A stretch of DNA of 64,000 bases from Vibrio mimicus (lineage in GTDB: Bacteria > Pseudomonadota > Gammaproteobacteria > Enterobacterales > Vibrionaceae), in the NCBI RefSeq assembly GCF_019048845.1, contig NZ_CP077425.1:558001-622000 (forward strand), given 5' to 3'. This document shows positions 45,902 through 54,691 of the stretch, one piece after another (the stretch's first letter is position 1; each line of letters opens with the position of its first letter). Made by a program: the position numbers and the translations under genes. The notes under the pieces were generated by a model, which saw only the letters and a list, made by a program, of their open reading frames with translations, did no database searches and was not told the DNA's origin.

Positions 45902-45920
45902 TTTACACCAAGAGTGTAAA
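45902..45920. promoter_or_regulatory. Inverted repeat upstream of the ctlX-like gene
   Basis: TTTACAC-CAAGA-GTGTAAA is a perfect 7+5+7 dyad 20 bp upstream of the start. A second, looser dyad, ATTTACTG/CAGTAAAT, spans 45979-46010. The rest of the 370-bp gap 45882-46251 shows no gene. Confidence 0.5.
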
Positions 45921-46251
45921 CAGAATGTTAACCAAAGATTTGCTGATTTTGATTTATTTCCACAGATAAACTTTCATCATTTACTGTATAAGTCAATTAT
46001 TTCAGTAAATATTACTCATGCTGTGAAAAATACCCGTTAGATTCACTTCAGAATGGGGCACAAAACTTAACCATTCACTCGGCATACCCTCAAACAACTT
46101 GGCATTGCGGCGCAAGTAGCAAGGGGATAACTTCAAGTCACCGATGGATAACGTTATACTGCTTCCGTTTTAACAGAAAATGACTTTTTGGCGGACGCTC
46201 GAACGCGTGCTTTTCCTACTCTTCCGCCGTATTCACAGCAAGGATCTTCTC

Positions 46252-48111
46252 ATGTTTAAGCTATTCGAAAGCTTTACCGACCCTTTCCCCAAAGGTGACC
46301 CACAACGTCCACCCGATACCTTGTGGGCATTCTGTCGCCACTATACTCGCGGGTTTGAAAAACCATTGATCGTGATGGCGTTACTCAGCACGGCGATCGC
46401 GATTATCGAGGTCTCTCTGTTTGGCTTTATGGGCCAACTGGTGGACTGGCTTTCCACCAGCTCGCCAGACACCTTTTTAGTCGAGAATCAGAGCACACTG
46501 ATTGGGCTAGGTTTACTGGTACTGATTGGTATGCCGATGTTGATCGCACTCTATTCATTGCTGATCCATCAAACACTCCTCGGCAATTACCCGATGTCAA
46601 TCCGTTGGTTGGCGCACCGTTATCTACTCAAGCAAAGCGTATCGTTTTATCAAGATGAGTTCGCAGGGCGCATCTCAACCAAAGTGATGCAAACAGCGCT
46701 CGCGGTACGTGAAACCGTGATGAAAAGCCTCGATGTGTTTGTCTACGTGATGGTCTATTTCACCGCGATTGTAGTGATTTTGGCGCAGGCCGATTGGCGC
46801 TTAATGATCCCGATGCTGATTTGGCTAGCCATCTATGTCACGGTGCAGATGCATTACGTGCCTAAGCTGAAAAAAGTGGCTTCCGAGCAAGCCGATGCCC
46901 GCTCATTGATGACCGGACGCATTGTGGATAGCTACACCAACATCATGACGGTAAAGCTGTTTTCACACAGTCAACGTGAAACGCAATATGCCGAAGAAGG
47001 CATGCAAGATTTTCTGGGCACCGTCCATCGCCAAATGCGTTTGGTGACTGGCTTTAATATTTGGGTAGAAATGGCCAACTACTTATTGGTGTTTACCATT
47101 GCTGCCCTATCGATTTATCTCTGGACCACCAGCGCCATCAGCGTCGGTGCCATTGCGGTTGCGGTCAGTTTATCCTTGCGTATCAACGGCATGTCTAAAT
47201 GGATTATGTGGGAAGTCAGCGCCCTGTTTGAAAATATCGGTACGGTAGTGGACGGCATGACCATGCTCGGCAAACCGATCACAGTGAAAGATAAGCAGGA
47301 TGCTAAACCTTTAGTGGTTAAGCACGGCGGCATTACGTTTGATGATGTGAGCTTCCACTACGGTGAAAACAAAGGCGTGATCAACCATCTCAACCTCAGC
47401 ATCAAACCGGGCGAAAAAGTCGGTTTAGTGGGGCGCTCTGGAGCCGGTAAATCGACCTTGGTGAACCTATTACTGCGTTTTCATGATGTAGAGAGCGGCC
47501 GGATTTTAATTGATGGTCAACCCATTTCAGAGGTGACTCAAGAATCGCTGCGCAGCAAAATCGGCATGGTGACACAAGATACGTCACTGCTGCACCGCTC
47601 CATTCGCGACAACATTTTGTATGGAAATCCGAACGCCACCGAGGAGCAGCTTTTGAAAGCAACGGCGCAGGCCCACGCTCATGAGTTTATCCTCGGTTTG
47701 ACCGATCCTCATGGCAACAGCGGTTACGATGCACAGGTCGGTGAACGTGGCGTCAAACTCTCCGGCGGGCAACGTCAGCGGGTTGCGATCTCTCGCGTAC
47801 TGCTCAAAGATGCGCCACTGTTGGTGTTGGATGAAGCAACTTCCGCGCTCGATTCTGAAGTGGAAGCCGCGATTCAAGAGAGCCTCAATGAACTGATGCA
47901 GGGCAAAACTGTGATTGCAATTGCCCACCGTCTGTCGACCATCGCAGCGATGGATCGCCTGATCGTGCTCGATAAAGGCCAAATTGTTGAGCAAGGTACT
48001 CACCAAGAGTTGATTGCGCAAAACGGCATTTATGCTCACCTGTGGGCGCATCAAACCGGTGGCTTTATCGGCTGCGATGAAGACGAAGTAGAAGAAGCCA
48101 TACTGGCATAA
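46252..48111 (+). CDS. ABC-type exporter (permease fused to ATPase)
   Basis: A 619-residue half-transporter. An N-terminal six-helix exporter domain (about residues 40-330) precedes a nucleotide-binding domain with Walker A GRSGAGKS, Q-loop VTQDTSLLH, signature LSGGQRQRVAIS, Walker B LLVLDEATS and the H-loop AHRLSTI. It would work as a homodimer, exporting lipid, peptide or drug-like substrates from the inner membrane. I chose ATG 46252 (AAGGA upstream); the start at 46180 adds a 24-residue leader without ribosome-binding site. It is monocistronic. Confidence 0.88.
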   Translation: MFKLFESFTDPFPKGDPQRPPDTLWAFCRHYTRGFEKPLIVMALLSTAIAIIEVSLFGFMGQLVDWLSTSSPDTFLVENQSTLIGLGLLVLIGMPMLIALYSLLIHQTLLGNYPMSIRWLAHRYLLKQSVSFYQDEFAGRISTKVMQTALAVRETVMKSLDVFVYVMVYFTAIVVILAQADWRLMIPMLIWLAIYVTVQMHYVPKLKKVASEQADARSLMTGRIVDSYTNIMTVKLFSHSQRETQYAEEGMQDFLGTVHRQMRLVTGFNIWVEMANYLLVFTIAALSIYLWTTSAISVGAIAVAVSLSLRINGMSKWIMWEVSALFENIGTVVDGMTMLGKPITVKDKQDAKPLVVKHGGITFDDVSFHYGENKGVINHLNLSIKPGEKVGLVGRSGAGKSTLVNLLLRFHDVESGRILIDGQPISEVTQESLRSKIGMVTQDTSLLHRSIRDNILYGNPNATEEQLLKATAQAHAHEFILGLTDPHGNSGYDAQVGERGVKLSGGQRQRVAISRVLLKDAPLLVLDEATSALDSEVEAAIQESLNELMQGKTVIAIAHRLSTIAAMDRLIVLDKGQIVEQGTHQELIAQNGIYAHLWAHQTGGFIGCDEDEVEEAILA

Positions 48112-48129
48112 TTCCAATCAACACTGAAT

Positions 48130-48160
48130 AAGCCCGCGACCATTCGCGGGCTTTCCTCTT
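48130..48160 (+). terminator. Terminator of the ABC exporter gene
   Basis: AAGCCCGCGA (48130-48139) pairs with TCGCGGGCTT (48144-48153), 4-nt loop, then a T/C tract. Confidence 0.85.
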
Positions 48161-48262
48161 TCTGGGCTTTTGACTTAGAATTTCGCTACTTTTTCCATGC
48201 ATTAACCGAGAAGCACTTGGCCGTTATGCCAAGGTAAGACTTTGAGTAACCAAGAGAACACC

Positions 48263-48967
48263 ATGAACAAAAGCCTTATTACCAATGTAGTGGCGCTGGC
48301 ACTGATGGGTGTCGGCTATTTTCTGCCAAACCACTATGCCTTTTACGCGGGGCTGTTTGCCTTTTCTGGCGCGGTCACCAACTGGCTCGCCATCCATATG
48401 CTGTTTGAAAAAGTGCCTGGACTGTATGGCTCCGGCGTGATTCCCGCACGTTTTGAAGATTTCAAAGCCGCCATCAAAAATCTGATGATGGAGCAGTTTT
48501 TTACCGATGCCAATATCGACCGCTTCCTCAATAAAGAGATGAATGGCGCGTTGAACCTTGATTTGCAACCGGTGATCGCCAAAGTCGATTTCAACCCGAC
48601 CTTTGATTCGCTCGTCGAAGTGATAAGCCAATCCTCCTTCGGTGGCATGCTGGCGATGTTTGGCGGCGCGACCGCGCTTGAGCCACTGAAACAGCCCTTT
48701 GTGGAGAAGATGCAAACAGCGCTTGTCGAGATGAGTCAAAGCGAGTCGGTACGTGAAGCCCTAAAGGGGCAATTGGAATCCCCCGCGATGCTGGATGAAA
48801 TCAAAGCCAATATCGAAGGCATCATAGATCAGCGCTTAAATGAGCTGACTCCGCAACTGGTCAAAGAGATCGTGCAGAAGATGATCAAAGAGCATCTGGG
48901 CTGGCTGGTGATTTGGGGCGGCGTGTTTGGTGGCGTGATTGGCCTTATTTCCGCGGCTTTGGTTTAA
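48263..48967 (+). CDS. DUF445 family membrane protein
   Basis: A 234-residue protein with two N-terminal hydrophobic helices (MNKSLITNVVALALMGVGYF; FSGAVTNWLAIHMLF), a long soluble amphipathic middle and a C-terminal membrane helix. TNWLAIHMLFEK is a hallmark of DUF445/YheB-like proteins. Function is unknown. ATG 48263 was chosen over the TTG at 48242. A good bidirectional terminator follows. Confidence 0.8.
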   Translation: MNKSLITNVVALALMGVGYFLPNHYAFYAGLFAFSGAVTNWLAIHMLFEKVPGLYGSGVIPARFEDFKAAIKNLMMEQFFTDANIDRFLNKEMNGALNLDLQPVIAKVDFNPTFDSLVEVISQSSFGGMLAMFGGATALEPLKQPFVEKMQTALVEMSQSESVREALKGQLESPAMLDEIKANIEGIIDQRLNELTPQLVKEIVQKMIKEHLGWLVIWGGVFGGVIGLISAALV

Positions 48968-48988
48968 ACATCCGCATTGTAAACCTAA

Positions 48989-49020
48989 AAAATCAGCCCC
49001 AATAATGGGGCTGATTTTAT
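48989..49020. terminator. Bidirectional terminator between the DUF445 and alkene-reductase genes
   Basis: A 12-bp stem (AAAATCAGCCCC at 48989-49000, GGGGCTGATTTT at 49007-49018) with A/T runs on both sides. Confidence 0.9.
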
Positions 49021-49040
49021 CAATAAAGGTAAAACACGCG

Positions 49041-50084
49041 TTAGTAAAGCTCCGTTAACATCGAATCTTGGTACGCTTTTAGCTCTTCACCCTTTTGAAC
49101 GCGGACGATGTAATCTGGGTTAGCGATAAATGGACGACCAATCGCGAGCAGATCAAACTCATTATTTTCAATCGCAGTCGCACCCGTTTCTGCGCTAAAA
49201 CCACCCACACCCATCAGCGTTTTTGAGTAGTGCTGACGCAAGTAAGTCGACACTCGACCACCTAAGAAATCAAAGGTCACGCTGTCATCAAACATCCCTT
49301 CATGCAGATAGGCCAAATTGCGTTTTTCCAACTCAGGCAGTAAATAATCAAACACTTCACGATCACGCGGGTCCGCTTTGATGTTGAAATACGCTCCCGG
49401 AGACACACGCAGCGCGGTGCGCTCTGCGCCAATACGTGCGATCACCGCATCCACTACTTCCAAAGCAAAACGCGCCATATTGGCCGGCGTTTCACCGTAC
49501 TCATCGCTGCGTTGGTTCGAATCAAAATGCAGGAACTGGTCGATGAGATAGCCGTTCGCGCCATGAATCTCGACGCCATCAAAACCCGCCAAGCGTGCAT
49601 TTTCCGCCGCTTGCGCGTAATCGGCCACCAGTTGCTTGATCTCCGCTTGGCTCGCTGCTTTCGGTACTGTGTACTGCAATTCACGGCGGCGTGGCACACT
49701 GCCTTCGACACCGAGAGCTGAAGGCGCTAGAACGTATTCACCCGCAAAAAAGGCAGGGTGAGCCACGCGTCCGGTATGCCATAACTGAGCGAAAATCTTA
49801 CCGCCGTTGGCATGCACGGCGTCCGTTACTTTTTTCCAACCGGCAATTTGCGCCTGCGTAAACAGCCCCGGAGTGTTCGGGTAGCCTTGAGCATCGGGGC
49901 GAATAATGGTGGCTTCGGAAATGATCAGTCCGGCATCGGCACGGCGTGCGTAATACGCCACCATGGCATCGGTCGGCACCAAATCATCATCAGCCATGCA
50001 GCGCGTCAGTGGCGCCATCGCAATTCGGTTGTTTAAAGTAATCACATCATTGAGCGCGTATGGCTGAAAAAGAATATCGGTCAT
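49041..50084 (-). CDS. Old-yellow-enzyme alkene reductase (NemA-like)
   Basis: A 347-residue FMN-dependent ene-reductase. Visible are the N-terminal NRIAMAPLTRCMAD, QLWHTGRVAHP, and the paired active-site residues in FDGVEIHGANGYLIDQFL (His and Asn), plus the C-terminal FMN-phosphate motif IGRPFIANPD. It reduces electrophilic alkenes and nitro compounds such as N-ethylmaleimide with NADPH. It is divergent from a TetR regulator with two operators between them, similar in logic to the nemR-nemA system. Confidence 0.9.
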   Translation of the reverse strand: MTDILFQPYALNDVITLNNRIAMAPLTRCMADDDLVPTDAMVAYYARRADAGLIISEATIIRPDAQGYPNTPGLFTQAQIAGWKKVTDAVHANGGKIFAQLWHTGRVAHPAFFAGEYVLAPSALGVEGSVPRRRELQYTVPKAASQAEIKQLVADYAQAAENARLAGFDGVEIHGANGYLIDQFLHFDSNQRSDEYGETPANMARFALEVVDAVIARIGAERTALRVSPGAYFNIKADPRDREVFDYLLPELEKRNLAYLHEGMFDDSVTFDFLGGRVSTYLRQHYSKTLMGVGGFSAETGATAIENNEFDLLAIGRPFIANPDYIVRVQKGEELKAYQDSMLTELY

Positions 50085-50127
50085 TTGAGTTGTCCTGTGG
50101 TTGTCTGTTGCGCTTATGCTAGATCAT

Positions 50128-50147
50128 TCTTGAACAATCGTTCAAGA
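50128..50147. promoter_or_regulatory. Operator 1 for the divergent TetR regulator
   Basis: TCTTGAAC-AATC-GTTCAAGA is a perfect 8+4+8 inverted repeat, 44 bp upstream of the reductase start. Confidence 0.7.
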
Positions 50148-50151
50148 ACTT

Positions 50152-50171
50152 TTTTGAATGAACGTTCAAGA
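50152..50171. promoter_or_regulatory. Operator 2 for the divergent TetR regulator
   Basis: TTTTGAATGAACGTTCAAGA contains a perfect palindrome TGAACGTTCA and shares the GTTCAAGA half with operator 1. It lies between operator 1 and the regulator gene. Confidence 0.6.
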
Positions 50172-50233
50172 TACTTTGTCATCGACTCGGTTTAGCGCTA
50201 GAATCGCGCCATGTTCGATGAAGAGAGTGTGTT

Positions 50234-50809
50234 GTGCGAGTAGCTGAATTTGACCGTGAACAGGTGTTGCGATCCGCGATGGATGAATTTATGTCCAAAG
50301 GATTCAACAAAACCAGCATGCAAGATTTAAAACGCGTGACCGGTTTACACCCCGGCTCGATTTACTGCGCGTTTGAAAATAAGCGCGGTTTGCTGATTGC
50401 CGCCCTTGAGCAATACACCAAACAACGCGTCTCGGAATTTAATGCGATTTTCGCCGCACATCCCACCATCTTAGCGGGATTAGAGCAGTACATGGCGATG
50501 GTCGTTGATGAGTGCGAACGCGATGAGATCAAAGATTGCTTGCTGCAAAAAGCGCTCAATGAACTCTCTTGTCAGGATGAAGAAGTCGAAACGCTGATCC
50601 GCGCCACAGTGGGTACTTGGAAGCAAGGCATGCTTGCGCAATTACAAGAAGCACAGCAGCGCGGCGAGATAAACCCAGACAGTGACTGCGTGCTGCTCAC
50701 CGAATATTTGGTGATGGGCATTTATGGTTTGCGCTCGTTTGCCCACACTCGGCCGGAAAAAGGCTTACTCAGAAAGCTCGCCGATAAACTGTTGGACGCG
50801 ATTCGCTGA
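50234..50809 (+). CDS. TetR-family repressor divergent from the alkene reductase
   Basis: A 191-residue regulator. The helix-turn-helix lies at about residues 12-50 (FNKTSMQDLKRVTGLHPGSIYCAF), followed by a helical ligand-binding domain with several cysteines (e.g. CERDEIKDC and NELSCQDEE). Cysteine-based sensing, as in NemR, is plausible but not shown. It starts at GTG 50234 with a weak GAGAG upstream. Confidence 0.85.
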   Translation: MRVAEFDREQVLRSAMDEFMSKGFNKTSMQDLKRVTGLHPGSIYCAFENKRGLLIAALEQYTKQRVSEFNAIFAAHPTILAGLEQYMAMVVDECERDEIKDCLLQKALNELSCQDEEVETLIRATVGTWKQGMLAQLQEAQQRGEINPDSDCVLLTEYLVMGIYGLRSFAHTRPEKGLLRKLADKLLDAIR

Positions 50810-50834
50810 TCCGTCAATGTTGGTAATTCCTATA

Positions 50835-50865
50835 AAAAAGCCACAGATGCGGTCTGTGGCTTTTC
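50835..50865. terminator. Bidirectional terminator between the TetR and RhtB genes
   Basis: AAAAGCCACAGA (50836-50847) pairs with TCTGTGGCTTTT (50853-50864), 5-nt loop, A and T tracts on both sides. Confidence 0.88.
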
Positions 50866-50880
50866 ACTTTTTTGGCGATA

Positions 50881-51510
50881 TCACACAAAATCGCTGAGCA
50901 TCCAGAGCGCTAGCAGCAAAAACACCGCGCCCATCACTTTGTGCTGGTAAGTGCGAAAACGCTGATTGTCGACCAGCGAGCGACCAAACACACCAATCAA
51001 AGCCACTAGCAGCAGATTAAACAGCAAGCCGCACACATTCAGCACCATACCCAGCGCGAACATCTGTTCGGCGGAGCTGGCTGCGATATTGGTTGAAACA
51101 AACTGCGGCAAAAACAGCACAAAGAACACCAAGGCTTTGGGGTTCAGCAAATTGCTCACTAAAGCGCGTTGGTAAAAGGTTTTTGCTACCGCTTGTGCCT
51201 CATCCAAGGTGGGCGCTTGCGCTGCATCGGCGCGCAGGCAATCCCACGCCATTTTGAGTAGGTATGCTCCCCCCAACAAATGCAGCACATTGAGCGCCAA
51301 CGGGTTCATCGCAATCAGTGCGGAAACCCCGAGCGCCGCGAGTAAGGTTAAAATCATCCCTGATGTGGCATTGCCCAAGCTGGCAAACAAACCGACTCGG
51401 CGTCCGTAGCTCATACTAGAGCTCGCAATCAGCAGCATATCTGGCCCAGGGATCAGCAACAGCGCCAATACCGCGGTGAGATAAACCGGTAATACCGAAA
51501 CATCAATCAT
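50881..51510 (-). CDS. RhtB/LysE-family amino-acid exporter
   Basis: A 209-residue inner-membrane exporter with about six helices, the LLLIPGPDMLLIASSSMSYG motif near residue 18 and SNLLNPKALVFFVLF near 125. RhtB-type proteins export homoserine, threonine or similar amino acids. It converges on the TetR gene with a shared terminator; the AraC regulator 204 bp upstream is divergent and may control it. The export substrate is unknown. Confidence 0.85.
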   Translation of the reverse strand: MIDVSVLPVYLTAVLALLLIPGPDMLLIASSSMSYGRRVGLFASLGNATSGMILTLLAALGVSALIAMNPLALNVLHLLGGAYLLKMAWDCLRADAAQAPTLDEAQAVAKTFYQRALVSNLLNPKALVFFVLFLPQFVSTNIAASSAEQMFALGMVLNVCGLLFNLLLVALIGVFGRSLVDNQRFRTYQHKVMGAVFLLLALWMLSDFV

Positions 51511-51713
51511 GTTGAAAATCTTGTTAAAGCTGGAAAGCGGCGGATTTTATAGGAGACATACCGCCATTTCCATATGAAAGATAATACAAATAAACTCATT
51601 TCTAGCCAGAGATAAAATAGTGTGGATTTCGATTAGTACAGAAGCGCAATTTTGTACAAAAACTTTCCAGTACTTTGCAGTAGACTCATTAGGGAAAAGC
51701 ACAAGGAAGCGTG

Positions 51714-52544
51714 ATGAGCGACTCAGCAGGCAAAATTAAAGAACAAGCAAAATTTCAGATTGCCGAAGAATTTGGCGGCCTTGAGCTGCTTGATGCGCAA
51801 TACGAAACACAGAATTTTTCTCGCCACAGCCATGAAGGCTATACCGTGGGAGTGATTGAGCGCGGTGCACAATCTTTCTACCGCACCGGCGGCAACCATA
51901 TTGCGCCGCAAGACAGCATTATTTTGGTCAACGCCGATGAAGTGCATACCGGACACTCCGCCGTCGAAGGTGGTTGGGCGTACAAAGCCATGTACCCACT
52001 GCCCGAGCAGTTTGCCACAGTTGCCAAAGAGATTGGTGCCAATACCGGAGCGCCTTATTTTCCACAAGCGGTGGTGTATGACCCAGAACTCGCGAGCCAA
52101 CTGCGCTTAGTGTTTGAAACCCTTGAGAAATCGACTAACCGCTTGCTACGTGAAACCCTGATTTACGCCAGCTTAGTCAAGCTGATGACACGCCATGGCC
52201 GCACTGCGCCAAAAACCGATCAACCGCTATCTGCACTGCGGCCATTGTTGCTGGTTAAAGAGTTTCTGGATGACTTTCCGCAGGCCGATGTTTCACTCGA
52301 AGAGCTGGCACAACTGGCGGGATTAAGTCCTTTTCATCTGGTGCGGACCTTTCAAAAACAGTTTGGTTTGCCACCCCACGCTTATCAAATCCAAGCCCGC
52401 TTGCGCCTCGCGAAAACCCTGTTAAAGCAAGGCGTGAGTATCTCGGAAACCGCACAAGAGTGTGGCTTTCACGATCAAAGCCATCTGCATCGCCACTTTA
52501 AAAAAGCGCTCGGCATCACCCCAAAACAGTACGCAAGACCTTAG
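51714..52544 (+). CDS. AraC-family regulator upstream of azlCD
   Basis: A 276-residue regulator with an N-terminal cupin-like sensor (HSHEGYTVGVIERGAQSF) and a C-terminal AraC helix-turn-helix pair (about residues 175-276; EELAQLAGLSPFHLVRTF). AAGGA is 6 nt upstream of ATG 51714; an adjacent GTG at 51711 is possible. It precedes azlC by 151 bp and is divergent from an RhtB exporter, so it may control one or both exporters in response to an amino acid. Confidence 0.85.
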   Translation: MSDSAGKIKEQAKFQIAEEFGGLELLDAQYETQNFSRHSHEGYTVGVIERGAQSFYRTGGNHIAPQDSIILVNADEVHTGHSAVEGGWAYKAMYPLPEQFATVAKEIGANTGAPYFPQAVVYDPELASQLRLVFETLEKSTNRLLRETLIYASLVKLMTRHGRTAPKTDQPLSALRPLLLVKEFLDDFPQADVSLEELAQLAGLSPFHLVRTFQKQFGLPPHAYQIQARLRLAKTLLKQGVSISETAQECGFHDQSHLHRHFKKALGITPKQYARP

Positions 52545-52695
52545 ATAATTAGAACTCGTCACCTGCACGCTACCGCGCAAGATTATCCAAGCTTATCGGC
52601 TTATCCCTGTGTTCTGATAACCCAGACGATACCCAAACCACTTGGAGTTTCAGGTAAGAAGGGTATAAGGTTTTCTTCTATAAATTGGAAAGAGT

Positions 52696-53415
52696 ATGAA
52701 TAGCCAAGTGTTAACCATTGATGATTCACCTACCCCCACCCGGCTGTTTTGGCAGGGCACAGTCGCTATGCTGCCGTTGAGCATTGCGGTGTTACCTTGG
52801 GGTTTATTAGCAGGCTCGTTTGCGATTGAAGCGGGGTTGTCGGTAGTCGAAAGCCAAGCCCTATCCGCCGTGCTGTATGCTGGTGCAGCGCAACTGGTCG
52901 CCATTGGTATGTTTAAAACGGGGGCGGGGTTACTGAGTTTGTTGATAGCCACTTTTTTTATTACCTCACGCCATTTTCTGTACAGCGTATCAATGCGCAG
53001 CAAAATCAGCCCATTACCCTTGCATTGGCGGCTGACACTGGGCTTTTTACTCACCGATGAGCTGTTTGCGATTTGCGGCGCACAGTCCGACAAGCAGTTT
53101 AATCGCTGGTATGCGTTAGGCGCAGGGCTGAGTTTTTATCTGATTTGGAATTTAGCCAGCTTGGTCGGCATTGTCGCAGGCAGCTATCTGCCCGATCTCA
53201 ATCAGTGGGGACTGGAATTCGCGGTCGCCGCCACTTTCATCGCGATTGTGATCCCGAATATCAAAAGCTGGCCTGTGCTGATTTCGGTACTGACCGCCTT
53301 GGTGTTATCAGTGTTACTCACCGTGATGGGGATTGAAGGCAGCCTAATGTTCGCCAGTATTGGCGCCATGTTCGCTGGCTACGGTGCGGAACGTTTATTA
53401 GGAGCTCGCCCATGA
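52696..53415 (+). CDS. azlC: AzlC-family branched-chain amino-acid exporter, large subunit
   Basis: A 239-residue membrane protein with about six helices and the AzlC pattern (IAVLPWGLLAGSFAIEAGLS near residue 35; YAGAAQLVAIGMF near 62; ATFFITSRHFLYSVSMR near 88). Together with AzlD it exports leucine-type amino acids or analogues. It overlaps azlD by four bases (ATGA). GGAAAG precedes ATG 52696. Confidence 0.9.
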   Translation: MNSQVLTIDDSPTPTRLFWQGTVAMLPLSIAVLPWGLLAGSFAIEAGLSVVESQALSAVLYAGAAQLVAIGMFKTGAGLLSLLIATFFITSRHFLYSVSMRSKISPLPLHWRLTLGFLLTDELFAICGAQSDKQFNRWYALGAGLSFYLIWNLASLVGIVAGSYLPDLNQWGLEFAVAATFIAIVIPNIKSWPVLISVLTALVLSVLLTVMGIEGSLMFASIGAMFAGYGAERLLGARP

Positions 53416-53729
53416 TCATGCTTTCGATATTCGCGATGACGGCACTGGTGTTTCTCAGCCGTTATCTGTTTCTTGAACCTAAGCTACCACTGCGTTTGAA
53501 CCCCACGTTGCAACGCTTACTTAGCTACTCTGGGCCTGCGGTGCTCACCGCGATTTGGGCGCCAATTGTGTTTATGCCGGAAAAAACCTTGTGGCTAGAG
53601 TGGCACAACCCCTATCTTCTCGCCGCACTGCTTTCTGGTGTGCTGGCTTGGTTAAGCAAAAATGTACTGCTGACGACCGTCGTGGGGATGGGCACTTTCT
53701 TACTGCTCAAGCTGGTGGTATTTGCCTAA
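53412..53729 (+). CDS. azlD: AzlD-family branched-chain amino-acid exporter, small subunit
   Basis: A 105-residue membrane protein with three to four helices, the usual AzlD partner. The start overlaps the azlC stop (ATGA), which indicates translational coupling. The hydrophobic pattern and LLSYSGPAVLTAIWAPIVF near residue 35 fit the family. Confidence 0.88.
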   Translation: MIMLSIFAMTALVFLSRYLFLEPKLPLRLNPTLQRLLSYSGPAVLTAIWAPIVFMPEKTLWLEWHNPYLLAALLSGVLAWLSKNVLLTTVVGMGTFLLLKLVVFA

Positions 53730-53750
53730 GCCCGTAAGAAACGGGCTTAA
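53728..53750 (+). terminator. Hairpin ending the azlCD operon
   Basis: AAGCCCGT (53728-53735) pairs with ACGGGCTT (53741-53748). It overlaps the azlD stop codon; the downstream T tract is short. Confidence 0.55.
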
Positions 53751-53780
53751 TGTATGTTGGGCGAGATAGCGAAAGTTAGG

Positions 53781-54395
53781 TTATTCAGCCAACCATTCCA
53801 CTTCAATCAACGTCTGTTCACCACATTTCAGGCGGCCTACAAAACGGTCGCCTTGATGTACTTCCCCAACGCCTTGTGGTGTACCTGTCATGACCACATC
53901 ACCATCACACAAAGTCGTGTATGAATTGAGTTCTCGGAGAATCACCTCTGGTGAGTAGATCATCTGCGCAACACCACCACACTGAACACGAACACTGTTG
54001 ATATAGAGCTCCAGTTGTAAATCGGCAATCTTCATTCCATTAAGTGGTACAAAACGACTAAATACTGCAGAGCCATTAAACGCCTTGGCGCGCTCCCAAG
54101 GCAAACCCTTACCTTTCAAAGCCGATTGTAGCTCACGTTTCGTAAGATCAAGCCCCAAACCAACCGCTTGATATTCTCCGTCATGCACCACAAAACAAAT
54201 TTCCGTTTCATAATGCAAGGGCTCTTGATGGAATGCTTTCAGTGTTGAAGTAATGCTGCTGTTTGGTTTATTAAATACCACCATTTGATCTGGCAAGACA
54301 TTATTTAATTCGCGGATATGTTCCACATAATTACGCCCAACACATAAGATTTTGGAGGGGTAGATTAACTCTTCACACAAACGGATCGCATTCAT
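53781..54395 (-). CDS. Fumarylacetoacetate hydrolase-family protein (YcgM/FAHD-like)
   Basis: A 204-residue FAH-fold enzyme. Visible are the N-terminal KILCVGRNYVEHIREL, the metal-binding Glu pair in HYETEICFVV and the late DVVMTGTPQGVG motif. The family includes acylpyruvases and oxaloacetate decarboxylases (FAHD1). The reaction cannot be assigned from sequence. AAGGATG precedes ATG 54395. Confidence 0.85.
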   Translation of the reverse strand: MNAIRLCEELIYPSKILCVGRNYVEHIRELNNVLPDQMVVFNKPNSSITSTLKAFHQEPLHYETEICFVVHDGEYQAVGLGLDLTKRELQSALKGKGLPWERAKAFNGSAVFSRFVPLNGMKIADLQLELYINSVRVQCGGVAQMIYSPEVILRELNSYTTLCDGDVVMTGTPQGVGEVHQGDRFVGRLKCGEQTLIEVEWLAE

Positions 54396-54691
54396 AATTC
54401 ATCCTTGAAGCCAGTAAGCAATTCAAAATCGGAAAGAGCAGAGTTTAACCGATTCAGTCAGTTAACCAATCATTCGCCACTTTTCTCTCTCAATATTCTG
54501 ATCTTTCGCTCAATTATTCTGCAGAGTACCCGTTCATTTAAATTATGTAGAAATATCCACGATATACACGAAATGAAAATGAAACAAATTTGTGACAAAA
54601 GTTCAATCAAAGTTTCATATGCATCATATACTTTACCTCGAGTTAAATGACCGAGCAGCGAAGCTCATCAACGATGAATAAGGTATAAAAA

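Noticed and set aside
47584..48117. Long minus-strand frame of 177 codons inside the ABC exporter gene
   Set aside because: It lies opposite the ATPase domain, whose Walker and signature motifs are intact; it is a mirror frame.
54550..54640. CRP-like TGTGA upstream of the porin
   Set aside because: Only one half-site fits; the other half has two of five matches.
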